Below are positions 20,047 to 29,615 of a stretch of 64,000 bases of DNA, one piece after another. The DNA lies in NCBI GenBank assembly GCA_963725185.1, contig CAVRXO010000008.1, positions 75,236 to 139,235 of the forward strand. The letters run 5' to 3'. Numbering within the stretch: position 1 is the first letter of the stretch; each line of letters opens with the position of its first letter. Below the pieces are notes generated by a model. That model made no database searches. It was not told the DNA's origin and worked only from the letters and a program-made list of their open reading frames with translations. The position numbers and the translations under genes are program-made. This stretch comes from VAZQ01 sp963725185 (GTDB taxonomy: Bacteria > Pseudomonadota > Alphaproteobacteria > Rhizobiales > Xanthobacteraceae).

Positions 20047-23000
20047 ATGAACCTGTCTTCTTGGTTCGACGCTGGGGGGAATAGCAGGCTCCAGACGTTG
20101 TGGGAGGACGGGGAACGTGTCTTCTGCAAAGGATGGCGCCATGGGCTCGACGGTGACCCGAACGCGATTCTGGTCGTGCTTCCTGCCGCCGAGCATCCGC
20201 CGCCTGGCAGCCTCGACCGTTTCGCGCACGAATATGGACTGAAGGACGACTTGGACGATGCGTGGTCGGCACGGCCGCTGGAGCTTGTGCACGAGCGCGG
20301 GCGGACCCTGCTGGTGCTCAGGGACCCGGGCGGCGAGCCGCTCCACCGCCTTCTGGGGTCGCCCATGGAGGTCGAAAGGTTCCTGCGCCTCGCCGTCGCT
20401 ATGTCGGCCGCGCTCGGCCGGTTGCACCAACGCGGCCTCATCCATAAGGATATCAAACCGACCAATTTCATCGTCGATTCCGCGACCGGCCAAGTCTGGC
20501 TGACGGGTTTTGGCATCGCTTCGCGCCTCCCGCGCGAGCGCCAGGCGCCCGAACCGCCCGAGTTCATTGCCGGAACTCTCCCCTACATGGCGCCCGAGCA
20601 GACCGGACGAATGAATCGTTCGATCGATTCCCGCAGCGACCTCTACGCCCTTGGCGTCACGTTTTACGAAATGCTCACCGGCAGTCTTCCCTTCACGGCT
20701 TCCGATGCGATGGAATGGGTGCACTGCCACATTGCAAGGCAGCCGGTGCCACCCGGCGAGCGCGTTGGCGATATCCCTGCGCCGGTATCGGCGATCATCT
20801 TGAAGCTCCTCGCCAAGACCGCCGAGGAACGCTATCAGACGGCCGCGGGTGTGGAGGCCGACCTCGGCCGCTGCCTCGCCGAATGGGTTTCCCGGCGAGA
20901 GATCGACACGTTCACGCTGGGCGCGCGCGATACGCCGGACCGGCTTTTGATCCCGGAAAAATTGTACGGACGCACGGGCGAGATCAATACCTTGCTCGAC
21001 TGCTTCGGCCGAGTCGTAGCCGGCGGCACGCCGGAGCTGGTGCTCATCTCCGGATATTCGGGTATCGGCAAGTCCTCCGTCGTCAACGAGCTGCACAAGG
21101 CGCTTGTTCCGCCCCACGGCCTTTTTGCATCAGGCAAGTTCGATCAGTACAAGCGCGACATCCCTTATGCCACCTTGGCGCAAGCCTTTCAGAGTCTCGT
21201 CCGTCCGCTCTTGAGCAAGAGCGAAGCGGAGCTGCGCATCTGGTCCGACGCCCTTCGTGAGGCGCTAGGCCCGAACGGTCAGCTTATCGTGGACCTGGTA
21301 CCGGAGCTGAAGCTCATCATAGGAGAGCAGCCGCCGGTTCCCGATCTTCCGCCGCAGGATGCGCAAGGCCGCTTCCAACTGGTATTCCGGCGATTTATCA
21401 GTGTATTCGCGCGGCCTCAGCATCCGCTTGCGCTGTTCATCGACGATTTGCAATGGCTCGATGCGGCAACGCTGGACTTGCTCGAAGATCTGCTGACCCG
21501 GCCCGATGTGCGGCATTTGATGTTGATCGGCGCTTACCGGGACAACGAAGTCAACTCCGGCCATCGACTGATGCGCAAGCTCTCCGCGATCCGGCAAGCC
21601 GGAGCGATCGTGCAGGAGATCATCCTCACGCCGCTGGCTCGCGCGGACTTGCAACGGTTGATCGCGGACTCCCTTCGCCGCGAACCGGAGCAGGTCGCTC
21701 CGCTGGCACAGCTCGTGCACGAGAAAACCGCCGGCAATCCGTTTTTCGCCATTCAGTTCATGTCCACGCTCGCCGAGGAGGCTCTGCTCACCTTCGACCA
21801 TCGTGATGCGCAATGGTGCTGGAACCTCAATCGCATTCACGCCAAGGGTTATACCGACAATGTGGTAGATCTCATGGTTGCGAAATTGCACCGCCTGCCC
21901 GGCGAAACCCAGGAGGCGTTGCAGCGGCTTGCGTGCCTGGGCAACACGGCGGAGTTCGCTCTTTTGACGATGATTTGCGAGGACTCGAACAAGCAAATGC
22001 ACGGCCACCTGCGGGAAGCGGTCCGCACCGGGCTGGTTCTCCATTCGGAACGGGCCTACACGTTCCTCCACGACCGGGTCCAGGAGGCAGCCTATTCGTT
22101 GATCCCCGAAGGCGCGCGTGGCGCTGCCCATCTTCGAATCGGGCGTCTCCTCGCGTTACGGACCGCGACAGCGGAGATCGAAGAGAAGATCTTCGAGATC
22201 GTGAACCAGCTGAACCGTGGACTTGAACTCATCACGGCCCCCGAGGAACGCGAGCGGGTCGCCGAATTGAACTTCATTGCCGGCAGGCGCGCGAAGACCT
22301 CGACCGCCTACACCTCGGCGCTCGCCTACCTCGCGGCCGGTCGCGCATTGCTGGCCGAGCAGAGCTGGGACCACAACTACGAGCTCATTTTCGCAATCGA
22401 ATTCCACATGGCCGAGTGCGAGCTGCTGACCGCAAACTTGGCGGCGGCGGAAGACCGGCTCGCGATGTTGGCGCGACGCGCCGGCAGCGAGAGCCATATC
22501 GCCGCGGTCGCGCGTTTGCGCCTCACCCTTTACACGACGCTGGATCGGAGCGACCGCGGCGTGGAGGTATGTCTTGAATATCTCGAGCGTCGCGGAGCGT
22601 ATTGGTCGCCGCATCCGACCAGCGATGAAGTGCGATGCGAATACGAGCAAATCTGGTCCCGGCTTGGAGGCCGGTCGATCGAGGATCTCATCGATCTGCC
22701 TTTGATGAACGATCCGGCCTCCCTGGCCGCGCTCGACGTGCTGACCGAGGTCGTGACGCCTGCATTGTTCACCGACGAGAAGCTGCTCTCGCTGGTGATT
22801 TGTCGAATGGTCAATCTCAGCCTCGAGCATGGCAACAGCGACGGATCGTGCTTCGCCTATGTCTGGCTTGGCATGATCATGGGACCGCACTTCGGCGACT
22901 ACCAGGCCGGATTTCGATTTGGCAAGCTCGGCCACGACCTGGTGGGCAAACGCGGACTGCATCGCTATCAAGCCCGCGCCTACATGTCCTTCGGGAATCT

Positions 23001-25578
23001 CGTCATGCCCTGGACGAGGCACGTTCAATCCGGCCGATATCTGGTGCGTCTGGCCTTCGATGCCGCAAACAAGATCGGCGACCTGACCTTTGCGGCGTAC
23101 AGCTGCAACAACTTGAACACGAATTTCTTGCCACCGGAGACTCGCTCGGTGAGGTGCAGCGCGAAGCCGAGAACGGGCTCGACTTCGCGCGCAGCGCCCG
23201 CTTTGGGCTTGTCGTCGACATCATCACCGCGCAGCTCGGTCTCATCCGGACTCTGCGCGGCCTCACTCCGCAGTTCGGCGGCTTCGACGACGAGCGGTTC
23301 AACGAGAGCCGATTTGAGCAGCACTTGCAAAGCGATCCGCGTTTGGCGCTGCCCGAATGCTGGTATTGGATCCGCAAGCTGCAGGCGCGCTTCTTCGCGG
23401 GCGAGCATGCGTCCGCGCTCGAAGCCTCTTCCAAGGCGCGAAGTCCTGCTGTGGACGTCGCCATCCTTCTTCGAGATGGCGGAGTATCACTTCTACTCTG
23501 CGCTCTGCCACGCGCTGTCCTGCAATTCGGCACCGCCCGAGCAGGGCCGCCAGCATATCGAGGCCCTGGCGGCTCACCACAGGCAGCTCGAAGTATGGGC
23601 CGAGAATTGCCCGGAGAATTTCGAGACCCGCGCCGCGCTGGTGGGCGCGGAGATCGCACGCATCGAAGGCCGCGACCTTGACGCGATGCGCCTTTACGAA
23701 CGAGCCATCCGCTCTGCGCACGCGAACGGCTTCGTCCACAACGAGGCCATTGCCTGCGAGCTGGCTGGTCGCTTCTATCTCGGCCGCGGACTCGAGAAGA
23801 ACGGCTATGCCCATCTCCATGAGGCGCGCGTCTGCTTTGCGCTTTGGGGCGCCGATGGAAAGGTGCGGCAGCTCGATCGGCTCTACCCGCATTTGGCCGC
23901 TCCGCAAGGACACCGAACCGCCGCCACCATCGGATCCCCGGCTCGGCAGCTCGACGTAGGCAGCGTCGTCAAAGCCTCTCAGGCCGTGTCCAGCGAGATC
24001 GAGTTGCCAAAGCTGATCGAGCGCCTGATGACCATTGCGCTGGAGAACGCGGGCGCGGATCGCGGTCTCTTGATACTGCCGGCAGAGCATGATTATTCGA
24101 TTCAGGCCGAGGCCCGCGCTACCGGCGACAAGGTCGAGGTCGCTCTATGCCAAAAGGCAATCACCCGAATCTCCTGTCCGGAGGCCCTGCTGCGCTACGT
24201 CATCCGCTCGCACGAAAGTGTGATACTGGATGATGCCTCCAAGCCCAACCTGTTCTCCGAGGACGATTACCTGCGCGGTGGACAATCCCGGTCGATCCTC
24301 TGCGTGCCGTTGATCAAGCAAGGTGGATTGACCGGGATGCTGTACCTTGAAAATACGCTGACCTCGCACGCGTTCACGCCGGAGCGAATCGCCGTCTTGG
24401 AGCTGTTGGCGGCGCAGGCGGCGATCTCGCTGGAGAACACGCGGCTCTATGGCGACCTCCAGGAACGGGAGGCGAAGGTCCGACGCCTTGTCGACTCCAA
24501 CATCATCGGGATCTGCATTTGGGAGCTTGATGGTCGCATTATCGAGGCCAACGACGCCTTTCTCCACATCGTGGGGCACAGCCGCGAGGATATCGTTTCG
24601 GGCCACGTGCGCTGGAGCGCGCTGACGCCTCCCGAATGGAGCGGTTCCGACGAGCGGGCCCTGGCGGAGCTTAGGGCGACCGGAAGCTGCAAAGCTTTCG
24701 AGAAGGAGTACTTGCGCAAGGACGGCGCCCGCGTGCCCGTGCTTCTGGGCGCGGCCAGTCTCGGCGAGCATCGAGATCAGGGCGTCGCCTTCGTGCTCGA
24801 TTTGACCGAGCGCAAGCAGGCCGAGGAGAGCCTGCGGGAGAGCGAGCGGCGCTACCGCGAGGGACAGATGGAGCTGGCGCATGCCAACCGGGTCACCACC
24901 ATGGGGCAGCTGACGGCCTCGATCGCGCACGAGGTCAACCAGCCGATCGCAGCCGCGGTCACCAGCGCGGATGCCGGCTTGCGCTGGCTTGCCGCCCAGC
25001 CCCCGGACCTCGTGGAGGTCGGGGATGCATTCGAGCGCATCATCAAGGCAGGCAGCCGGGCCAGCGAGGTCATCGGCCGTATTCGCGCCCTCATCAGGAA
25101 AGTGCCTGGGTGCAAGGCGCCCTTGGACATAAACGAAACGATCCGCGAGACAATCGCGCTGACACGGGGCGAGATGCGGCGACAGCGCGTCTTGCTGCAG
25201 ACCGAGCTCGCGAACGGCCTGCCGCGCATTTGGGGGGACCGAGTGCAGCTGCAGCAGGTGATCCTGAATTTGATAATGAATGCAATCGAGGCAATGAGCG
25301 AGGTCGACGAGGGATCGCGCGAGCTGTCGGTCGGCACGAGCGCGGACACGTCGGGCGGCGTGATCGTCGCCGTAAGAGACACCGGTCCGGGCTTGAAGCC
25401 GGAGGGCGTTAATCGTCTGTTCGATCCGTTTTACACGACCAAGCCGGCCGGCATGGGCATGGGATTGTCGATCTGTCGTTCGCTCACCGAGGCGCACGGC
25501 GGGCGCTTGTGGGCCACTCCGAATAGCCCCCGGGGCGCGGTCTTTCAGTTCAACCTGCATCAAGGCGATGCATCTTGA
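20047..25578 (+). CDS. Giant kinase-like / AAA ATPase / GAF-PAS sensor histidine kinase
   Basis: About 1,843 residues, a fused signal-transduction protein. Order of domains: a protein-kinase-like domain (about 1-270) with catalytic loop H133-K-D135-IKPT-N140 and the APE region MAPEQTGRMNRS; an AAA_16 ATPase with Walker A GYSGIGKS (336-343) and Walker B LFIDD (466-467); a long helical TPR-like segment; a GAF domain (about 1,315-1,470); a PAS domain (about 1,480-1,600); and a histidine kinase with SIAHEVNQP (His about 1628), N-box NLIMNAIEAM, DTGPGL and GMGMGLSI. The usual DFG reads G154-F-G. Between about 23,135 and 23,440 the correct reading is in another frame (GEVQREAENGLDF... LQARFFAGEHASA), with the frame restored afterwards. 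The ATG at 20047 has GGAG 9 bases upstream. No response regulator is adjacent. Confidence 0.88.
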   Translation: MNLSSWFDAGGNSRLQTLWEDGERVFCKGWRHGLDGDPNAILVVLPAAEHPPPGSLDRFAHEYGLKDDLDDAWSARPLELVHERGRTLLVLRDPGGEPLHRLLGSPMEVERFLRLAVAMSAALGRLHQRGLIHKDIKPTNFIVDSATGQVWLTGFGIASRLPRERQAPEPPEFIAGTLPYMAPEQTGRMNRSIDSRSDLYALGVTFYEMLTGSLPFTASDAMEWVHCHIARQPVPPGERVGDIPAPVSAIILKLLAKTAEERYQTAAGVEADLGRCLAEWVSRREIDTFTLGARDTPDRLLIPEKLYGRTGEINTLLDCFGRVVAGGTPELVLISGYSGIGKSSVVNELHKALVPPHGLFASGKFDQYKRDIPYATLAQAFQSLVRPLLSKSEAELRIWSDALREALGPNGQLIVDLVPELKLIIGEQPPVPDLPPQDAQGRFQLVFRRFISVFARPQHPLALFIDDLQWLDAATLDLLEDLLTRPDVRHLMLIGAYRDNEVNSGHRLMRKLSAIRQAGAIVQEIILTPLARADLQRLIADSLRREPEQVAPLAQLVHEKTAGNPFFAIQFMSTLAEEALLTFDHRDAQWCWNLNRIHAKGYTDNVVDLMVAKLHRLPGETQEALQRLACLGNTAEFALLTMICEDSNKQMHGHLREAVRTGLVLHSERAYTFLHDRVQEAAYSLIPEGARGAAHLRIGRLLALRTATAEIEEKIFEIVNQLNRGLELITAPEERERVAELNFIAGRRAKTSTAYTSALAYLAAGRALLAEQSWDHNYELIFAIEFHMAECELLTANLAAAEDRLAMLARRAGSESHIAAVARLRLTLYTTLDRSDRGVEVCLEYLERRGAYWSPHPTSDEVRCEYEQIWSRLGGRSIEDLIDLPLMNDPASLAALDVLTEVVTPALFTDEKLLSLVICRMVNLSLEHGNSDGSCFAYVWLGMIMGPHFGDYQAGFRFGKLGHDLVGKRGLHRYQARAYMSFGNLVMPWTRHVQSGRYLVRLAFDAANKIGDLTFAAYSCNNLNTNFLPPETRSVRCSAKPRTGSTSRAAPALGLSSTSSPRSSVSSGLCAASLRSSAASTTSGSTRADLSSTCKAIRVWRCPNAGIGSASCRRASSRASMRPRSKPLPRREVLLWTSPSFFEMAEYHFYSALCHALSCNSAPPEQGRQHIEALAAHHRQLEVWAENCPENFETRAALVGAEIARIEGRDLDAMRLYERAIRSAHANGFVHNEAIACELAGRFYLGRGLEKNGYAHLHEARVCFALWGADGKVRQLDRLYPHLAAPQGHRTAATIGSPARQLDVGSVVKASQAVSSEIELPKLIERLMTIALENAGADRGLLILPAEHDYSIQAEARATGDKVEVALCQKAITRISCPEALLRYVIRSHESVILDDASKPNLFSEDDYLRGGQSRSILCVPLIKQGGLTGMLYLENTLTSHAFTPERIAVLELLAAQAAISLENTRLYGDLQEREAKVRRLVDSNIIGICIWELDGRIIEANDAFLHIVGHSREDIVSGHVRWSALTPPEWSGSDERALAELRATGSCKAFEKEYLRKDGARVPVLLGAASLGEHRDQGVAFVLDLTERKQAEESLRESERRYREGQMELAHANRVTTMGQLTASIAHEVNQPIAAAVTSADAGLRWLAAQPPDLVEVGDAFERIIKAGSRASEVIGRIRALIRKVPGCKAPLDINETIRETIALTRGEMRRQRVLLQTELANGLPRIWGDRVQLQQVILNLIMNAIEAMSEVDEGSRELSVGTSADTSGGVIVAVRDTGPGLKPEGVNRLFDPFYTTKPAGMGMGLSICRSLTEAHGGRLWATPNSPRGAVFQFNLHQGDAS

Positions 25579-25680
25579 AGCAGTCATCCGCGGACGCCTG
25601 CGACCAGTCGAGCTGTTCGAGGCGACGCGCACGATCCGCGCAAGCCATCGCCGCGTGTGCCTGAACGGTGGTCGGACGTC

Positions 25681-25828
25681 TCAGACGGCGAGTGCCTCCA
25701 CAGTCAGGTTCGTGATCGCATTGGGTTGTGAGATCAGCGCCAGGTGGCTCGCGTTGGTCTCGATCGGATTCTCGCCCGCCCGCTTGGCCATGAAGCGCTC
25801 CAGATCGGGATTGATCGTGCCGCCGAGA
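25681..25828 (-). pseudogene. C-terminal remnant of an alpha/beta hydrolase gene
   Basis: The minus strand immediately after the dioxygenase small-subunit stop reads FDLGGTINPDLERFMAKRAG, then ENPIETNASHLALISQPN and AITNLTVEALAV before a TGA at 25683-25681. This is the typical ending of single-domain alpha/beta hydrolases, in which the ASH histidine belongs to the catalytic triad. Only about 48 codons survive, with no nucleophile elbow and no start. A deletion or fusion has joined them to the dioxygenase gene. The assignment is from recognition of the family ending. Confidence 0.6.
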
Positions 25829-26416
25829 TCAAAGCACGATGCTGGGATTGCGCAGGTTCTGGTCGCAGTCGATCAGGTTCACCTGCCGCACCTGGATCTC
25901 CCAGCGCTCGTCGCGCTCGACGAAGCGGTGGCCGCACCAGCCGGCCAGACAACGGGTGCCATCGACGCGGAACTCGCTGATCAGGAAGTTCGACCGGACC
26001 ATGCGGGCTCGCGCGTCGGCGCTCGCGAACACCTCGACGTTGGAGATCATCCGGACGGTGCGCGACTTGGGCGCTTGCGACCAGGCATAGCCGGTGCGCA
26101 GCCGGTAGATGCGGTCCTCCAGGCGCCGGCGATCGTCGAAGGAGATCGCCACCTCGCGGCGTGGATCGCCGCCGGTGACGGTCGCCGGCACCCAGTAGAT
26201 GCATTCGGGCGCATAAAGCGCCAGCCATTCGTCGAACCGCAACTGGTCGAGCAAGCGCGCCTCGCGCTCGAGCAGAAGCCGGAAATGATCGCGCACCGCG
26301 GGATCGGCAACCGCCCGATCGTCCCGCTGCCAGTCGGAGAAGCTCTCCATGACCTGCTGGTAGAGCGCATTGTTGACGTAGAAGGAGCTGCGGGAGGGAT
26401 CCGGCGCGGGTTGCAT
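25829..26416 (-). CDS. Aromatic-ring-hydroxylating dioxygenase, beta (small) subunit
   Basis: NTF2-fold small subunit that supports the Rieske oxygenase alpha subunit in an alpha3beta3-type complex. It has 195 residues with the family features LLEREARLLDQLRFDEWLAL, DRIYRLRTGYAWSQ, SRTVRMISNVEVF, and the ending QVNLIDCDQNLRNPS. It starts 8 bases after the alpha subunit stop and is clearly co-transcribed with it. The stop directly abuts the alpha/beta hydrolase remnant. Confidence 0.9.
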   Translation of the reverse strand: MQPAPDPSRSSFYVNNALYQQVMESFSDWQRDDRAVADPAVRDHFRLLLEREARLLDQLRFDEWLALYAPECIYWVPATVTGGDPRREVAISFDDRRRLEDRIYRLRTGYAWSQAPKSRTVRMISNVEVFASADARARMVRSNFLISEFRVDGTRCLAGWCGHRFVERDERWEIQVRQVNLIDCDQNLRNPSIVL

Positions 26417-26423
26417 CTGGGCC

Positions 26424-27795
26424 TCAGGGTTCGCGCTGGATCATGAGATTGGGCGTCGCCTGCATCAGGAGCTTCCATTCCTTGATGTATTCGCGCATGA
26501 ACACCTCGTCGGTGGCCGGCGCGGTGATGATGCCGTTCGCATCGGTACGCACGCGGCCCGGAATGTCCAGGCCGCGGTGCATGTAGACCCATTCGTCCTC
26601 GGGCGCCTGCAGGCCGCGCTGGATCTCCTCGAAATTGGCGAGGTCGTCGACCTCGCCGAAATTGGGAAAGCTCTCCTGCGTGCGCATGCGCAGCGCATTG
26701 ACGTCGTCGGCCGCGCCGCCGAGCGCATCGCTGTCGTCCACGATGGCGGTGCCGTACCAGGTGACGTTGGTCTCATCGACCGCGAGCGGCTCGATCACCT
26801 GGATGTGGTTGCCGAGGATCGACAGGTTCGGGAACACGTTGATGTTGACCGGCTCGGACGAGGCGAGATCGAGCACCGCGTCGGCCTTGTCGCCGAGCCG
26901 TTGCCGCAGCGATTGCTCGTAATACTCCATGCCCGGATGCGCGCCTTCGATCGCCCACAGCCCGCCGGCGCGCTGCTCGATGTTGGGCCGCTTGTCCTTG
27001 AAGGAGTGGCCGTGGGCCATGACCTGCAGATACATCGGCGCTTCGTCCGGCCGTGCCCTGGTAGAACGACATGCCCTTGTCGCCTTCCTTGGCCAGGCGG
27101 TTCTCGGTCTCCAACAGCGAGCGGTGCGAGAACACGACGTGATAGCCGTCGGCGGAGTTGTCGTAGGCGAGCTTCCAGTTGCCCTTGTATTTCAGCCGAT
27201 TGGCCTCGCAGATGACGACGCGGCCGCCCGGATGACGATCAAGCCATTCGTCGATCGGGCGCACGATCGCTCCGAGATAATCCAAAAGCGGCGGCGCGTC
27301 GGCATTAAGCGTCGCGAAAATGAAGCCGCGATAGGTGTCGACGCGCGGCACCTGCGCCATGTTGAACTTGGAATCCTTGAAGTCGCAGGCGTAGCCGTCC
27401 GGCCACGGCACCGCGCGCAGCTTGCCGGAATTGAAAAAGCTCCAGCCGTGATAGGGGCACTGGAAGAACCTGGCCGAGCCGCGCTCCTTGCGGCATAGCG
27501 TCGTGCCGCGATGGCTGCAGCGGTTGTAGAGCGCGCGGACCTTGCCGTTCAGATCGCGGGTCAGGATGATCGGGCGCAGGCCCAGGCGCACGGTGATGAA
27601 GTCGTCGACCTTGGGGATCTGGCTCTCGTGGCCGAGATAGACCCAGATCGCGCCGAAGATCTGCGTCATCTCGGCGTTGAAGATCGCCGGGTCGGTATAG
27701 ATCAGGCGATGGACGCGGTCGCGCTGCACGAGCTCGTCCCAGTCGTAGAGGCCGGCCGCCTGTTCGATTCGGGATGTCGAAATCTTTTCGAGCAT
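26424..27795 (-). CDS. Aromatic-ring-hydroxylating dioxygenase, alpha (Rieske) subunit, one frameshift
   Basis: Oxygenase component that adds O2 to an aromatic substrate. The N-terminal 245 residues contain the Rieske motif CSHRGTTLCRKERG...CPYHGW (C-x-H-x17-C-x2-H) and the mononuclear iron ligands in DNSADGYHVVFSHRSL (D-x2-H-x4-H pattern). After MSFYQG the frame shifts near 27,055. The second part (MYLQVMAHGHSFKDKRPN to LMQATPNLMIQREP) is the rest of the catalytic domain. Total about 456 codons. It lies between a glutamine-synthetase-like gene and the beta subunit; no reductase or ferredoxin gene is nearby. Confidence 0.88.
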
Positions 27796-27860
27796 GGCGT
27801 CGCTTCCTCTTTGACCCAGCGCGAGGTTAGTGCCGCGGACGGATCTCGCGGTGCGACCGC

Positions 27861-27925
27861 TTGGGCAAAATTGCGCGGCTCCGCGACATCATCATCGCAC
27901 TGCCAGGCAATTTTGCCCACCCTAC
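27861..27925. repeat. GGGCAAAATTGC palindromic repeat
   Basis: TTGGGCAAAATTGC at 27861-27874 faces GCAATTTTGCCCACCCTAC at 27907-27925. The same element, GTAGGGTGGGCAAAATTGC...GCAATTTTGCCCAC, occurs at 63,914-63,985. It occupies the short gap between the glutamine-synthetase-like gene and the Rieske alpha subunit. Confidence 0.75.
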
Positions 27926-27946
27926 GGCTTTCACCGAACCCGCCCC

Positions 27947-29440
27947 CTAGAAAAAGTCGAAATATTCGTTCTGCTCCCAGATGGTGGTCTCCTCGCCGGC
28001 CTGCGGCTGGCCGTGCTCTTCGAGCCAGCGCAGGAAGCGGCCCGCCTCGTTGCGCTTGAGCTTGAGGAAATAATCGACGAAGACGTCGCCCAACTGGGTG
28101 CGGAACGCCGGTGCGCGCTCGAGCACATCGAGCGCCTCCATGAGGCTCTTCGGCAACAGAGGCGCATCGCTCGCATAGGGCTCGTCATTGGCCGGGCCGG
28201 GGTCGATCCCGTGGTCGATCCCATCCAGGCCCGCGACGATCTGCGACATGATGAAGAGATAAGGGTTGGCCGCGGGCTCGCCGGCCCGGTTCTCCAGCCG
28301 TGTCGCCGGATCGCCGGGCCCGCCCAGCACGCGGATCATGACGCCGCGATGATCGTAGCACCAGGTGGCGCGATCGGGTGCCAGCGAGTTCGGCCTAAAC
28401 CGCCGGTAGCCGTTGATGGTGGGGGTGGTGAAGGTGCTGGCCGGCGCGGCGTGCTGCAATATCCCGCCGAGATAGCGGCGGCCGAGCGGAGACAGGCACT
28501 CGGGCGCGCTTTCCGGCATGAACAGGTTGGTCCCTGCCGCGTCGATCAGGGATTGGTGCAGGTGCCAGCCGCTCGAGTAGAGACCCTTCAATCCGGGACG
28601 GCACATGAAGCTCGCGAAGTAGCCCAGGCGGCGGCAGATCTGCTTGGTCGCGGTGCGAAACAGCAGCAGGTTGTCGGCGGCGGTGAGCGCGTCGCGCGGC
28701 GCGAAGGTGCATTCGACCTGACCCGGTCCCCACTCGTTCTCCACCGATCGCAGCGGCAGGTCGATCTTCTCGAACGCCTCCGCCAGCGCGCTCAATACCG
28801 GCTGCATCAGGTCGAGATTGGATTCGGAGTGATAGGAATAGCCGGGTTCCGGCGGCGCCGTCTTGATCGGGCGGCCGCGCACGCCCGGGCCGCCGATATG
28901 CTCGTCGCCCAAGCCGTCTTCCGCGACGCGCAGCAGGTACCACTCGATCTCCAGCCCCACCACGCAGCCCATCCCCCTTTCCTGCAACCGCCGCAGCTGC
29001 TTGCGCAGCAGTTGCCGCGGCGAGAAGTGGAACGGCACGCCGGTGTTGAAATACTCGTCGCACAGGATCCAGCCGACGCCGGGCGCCCAGGGCAGAACCC
29101 GAAAGGTCGAAGGATCCGGCACGATGGTGAGGTTGGGCGAGCCGGTCATCTCGTCGAGGCCCATGCCGCCGCCGCGGGTGAACGAGCTGAACGTGCGGGC
29201 ATTGGCGGAATCGAGCGTCGTGGTGGCGACGTTGATGTTGTAGCCGTTGGTCAGCGCGGGGAGGAACGCCGGCAGCGTCACCGCCTTGGCGCGCGCGGCG
29301 CCATGGGGATCGGCCCAGGCCATGCGCACGAACTGCAGCTTCTCCTGCTCGAGCCTGCGCTTGAGCTCCAAGGCTTGGCGGCGCTGTTCATCGGTCCAGA
29401 GACCGTGCCGTTCGATGAAGCCAGAAGTTTGCGTCGCCAT
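27947..29440 (-). CDS. Glutamine-synthetase family ligase (gamma-glutamylamide synthase-like)
   Basis: ATP-dependent ligase of the GS fold, 497 residues. Family motifs are VGLEIEWYLL (metal-binding), VENEWGPGQVE, the GxHxH motif in SSGWHLHQSL, NGYRRFRPNSLAPD, and RLENRAGEPAANPY with the catalytic Arg. Length and lack of the GlnA adenylylation region fit the PuuA/IpuC/AtdA1 group, which joins glutamate to amines rather than ammonia. It is first of an apparent operon with Rieske dioxygenase alpha and beta genes, as gamma-glutamylanilide synthase is in aniline dioxygenase clusters. The amine substrate is inference. Confidence 0.85.
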   Translation of the reverse strand: MATQTSGFIERHGLWTDEQRRQALELKRRLEQEKLQFVRMAWADPHGAARAKAVTLPAFLPALTNGYNINVATTTLDSANARTFSSFTRGGGMGLDEMTGSPNLTIVPDPSTFRVLPWAPGVGWILCDEYFNTGVPFHFSPRQLLRKQLRRLQERGMGCVVGLEIEWYLLRVAEDGLGDEHIGGPGVRGRPIKTAPPEPGYSYHSESNLDLMQPVLSALAEAFEKIDLPLRSVENEWGPGQVECTFAPRDALTAADNLLLFRTATKQICRRLGYFASFMCRPGLKGLYSSGWHLHQSLIDAAGTNLFMPESAPECLSPLGRRYLGGILQHAAPASTFTTPTINGYRRFRPNSLAPDRATWCYDHRGVMIRVLGGPGDPATRLENRAGEPAANPYLFIMSQIVAGLDGIDHGIDPGPANDEPYASDAPLLPKSLMEALDVLERAPAFRTQLGDVFVDYFLKLKRNEAGRFLRWLEEHGQPQAGEETTIWEQNEYFDFF

Positions 29441-29615
29441 TCGCCCCGCCGGAAGCCCTTGCCCCTACGGTTTCATTCTGGGCACGCAACACCGAACGAG
29501 CAATGATTTTGTCTCGTCCGCGATGGCGACCAAGACCAACCCCCGATGGCGCCGAGCAGGACCAAGGTTGCATCGATTTCCGGCTCGGCGCCTGCTTTCG
29601 TTCATGAAATCCGGG

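Noticed and set aside
23130..23445. Programmed frameshifting in the giant kinase gene
   Set aside because: No slippery heptamer with a downstream structure was seen at both points, and the surrounding window has many random single-base breaks.
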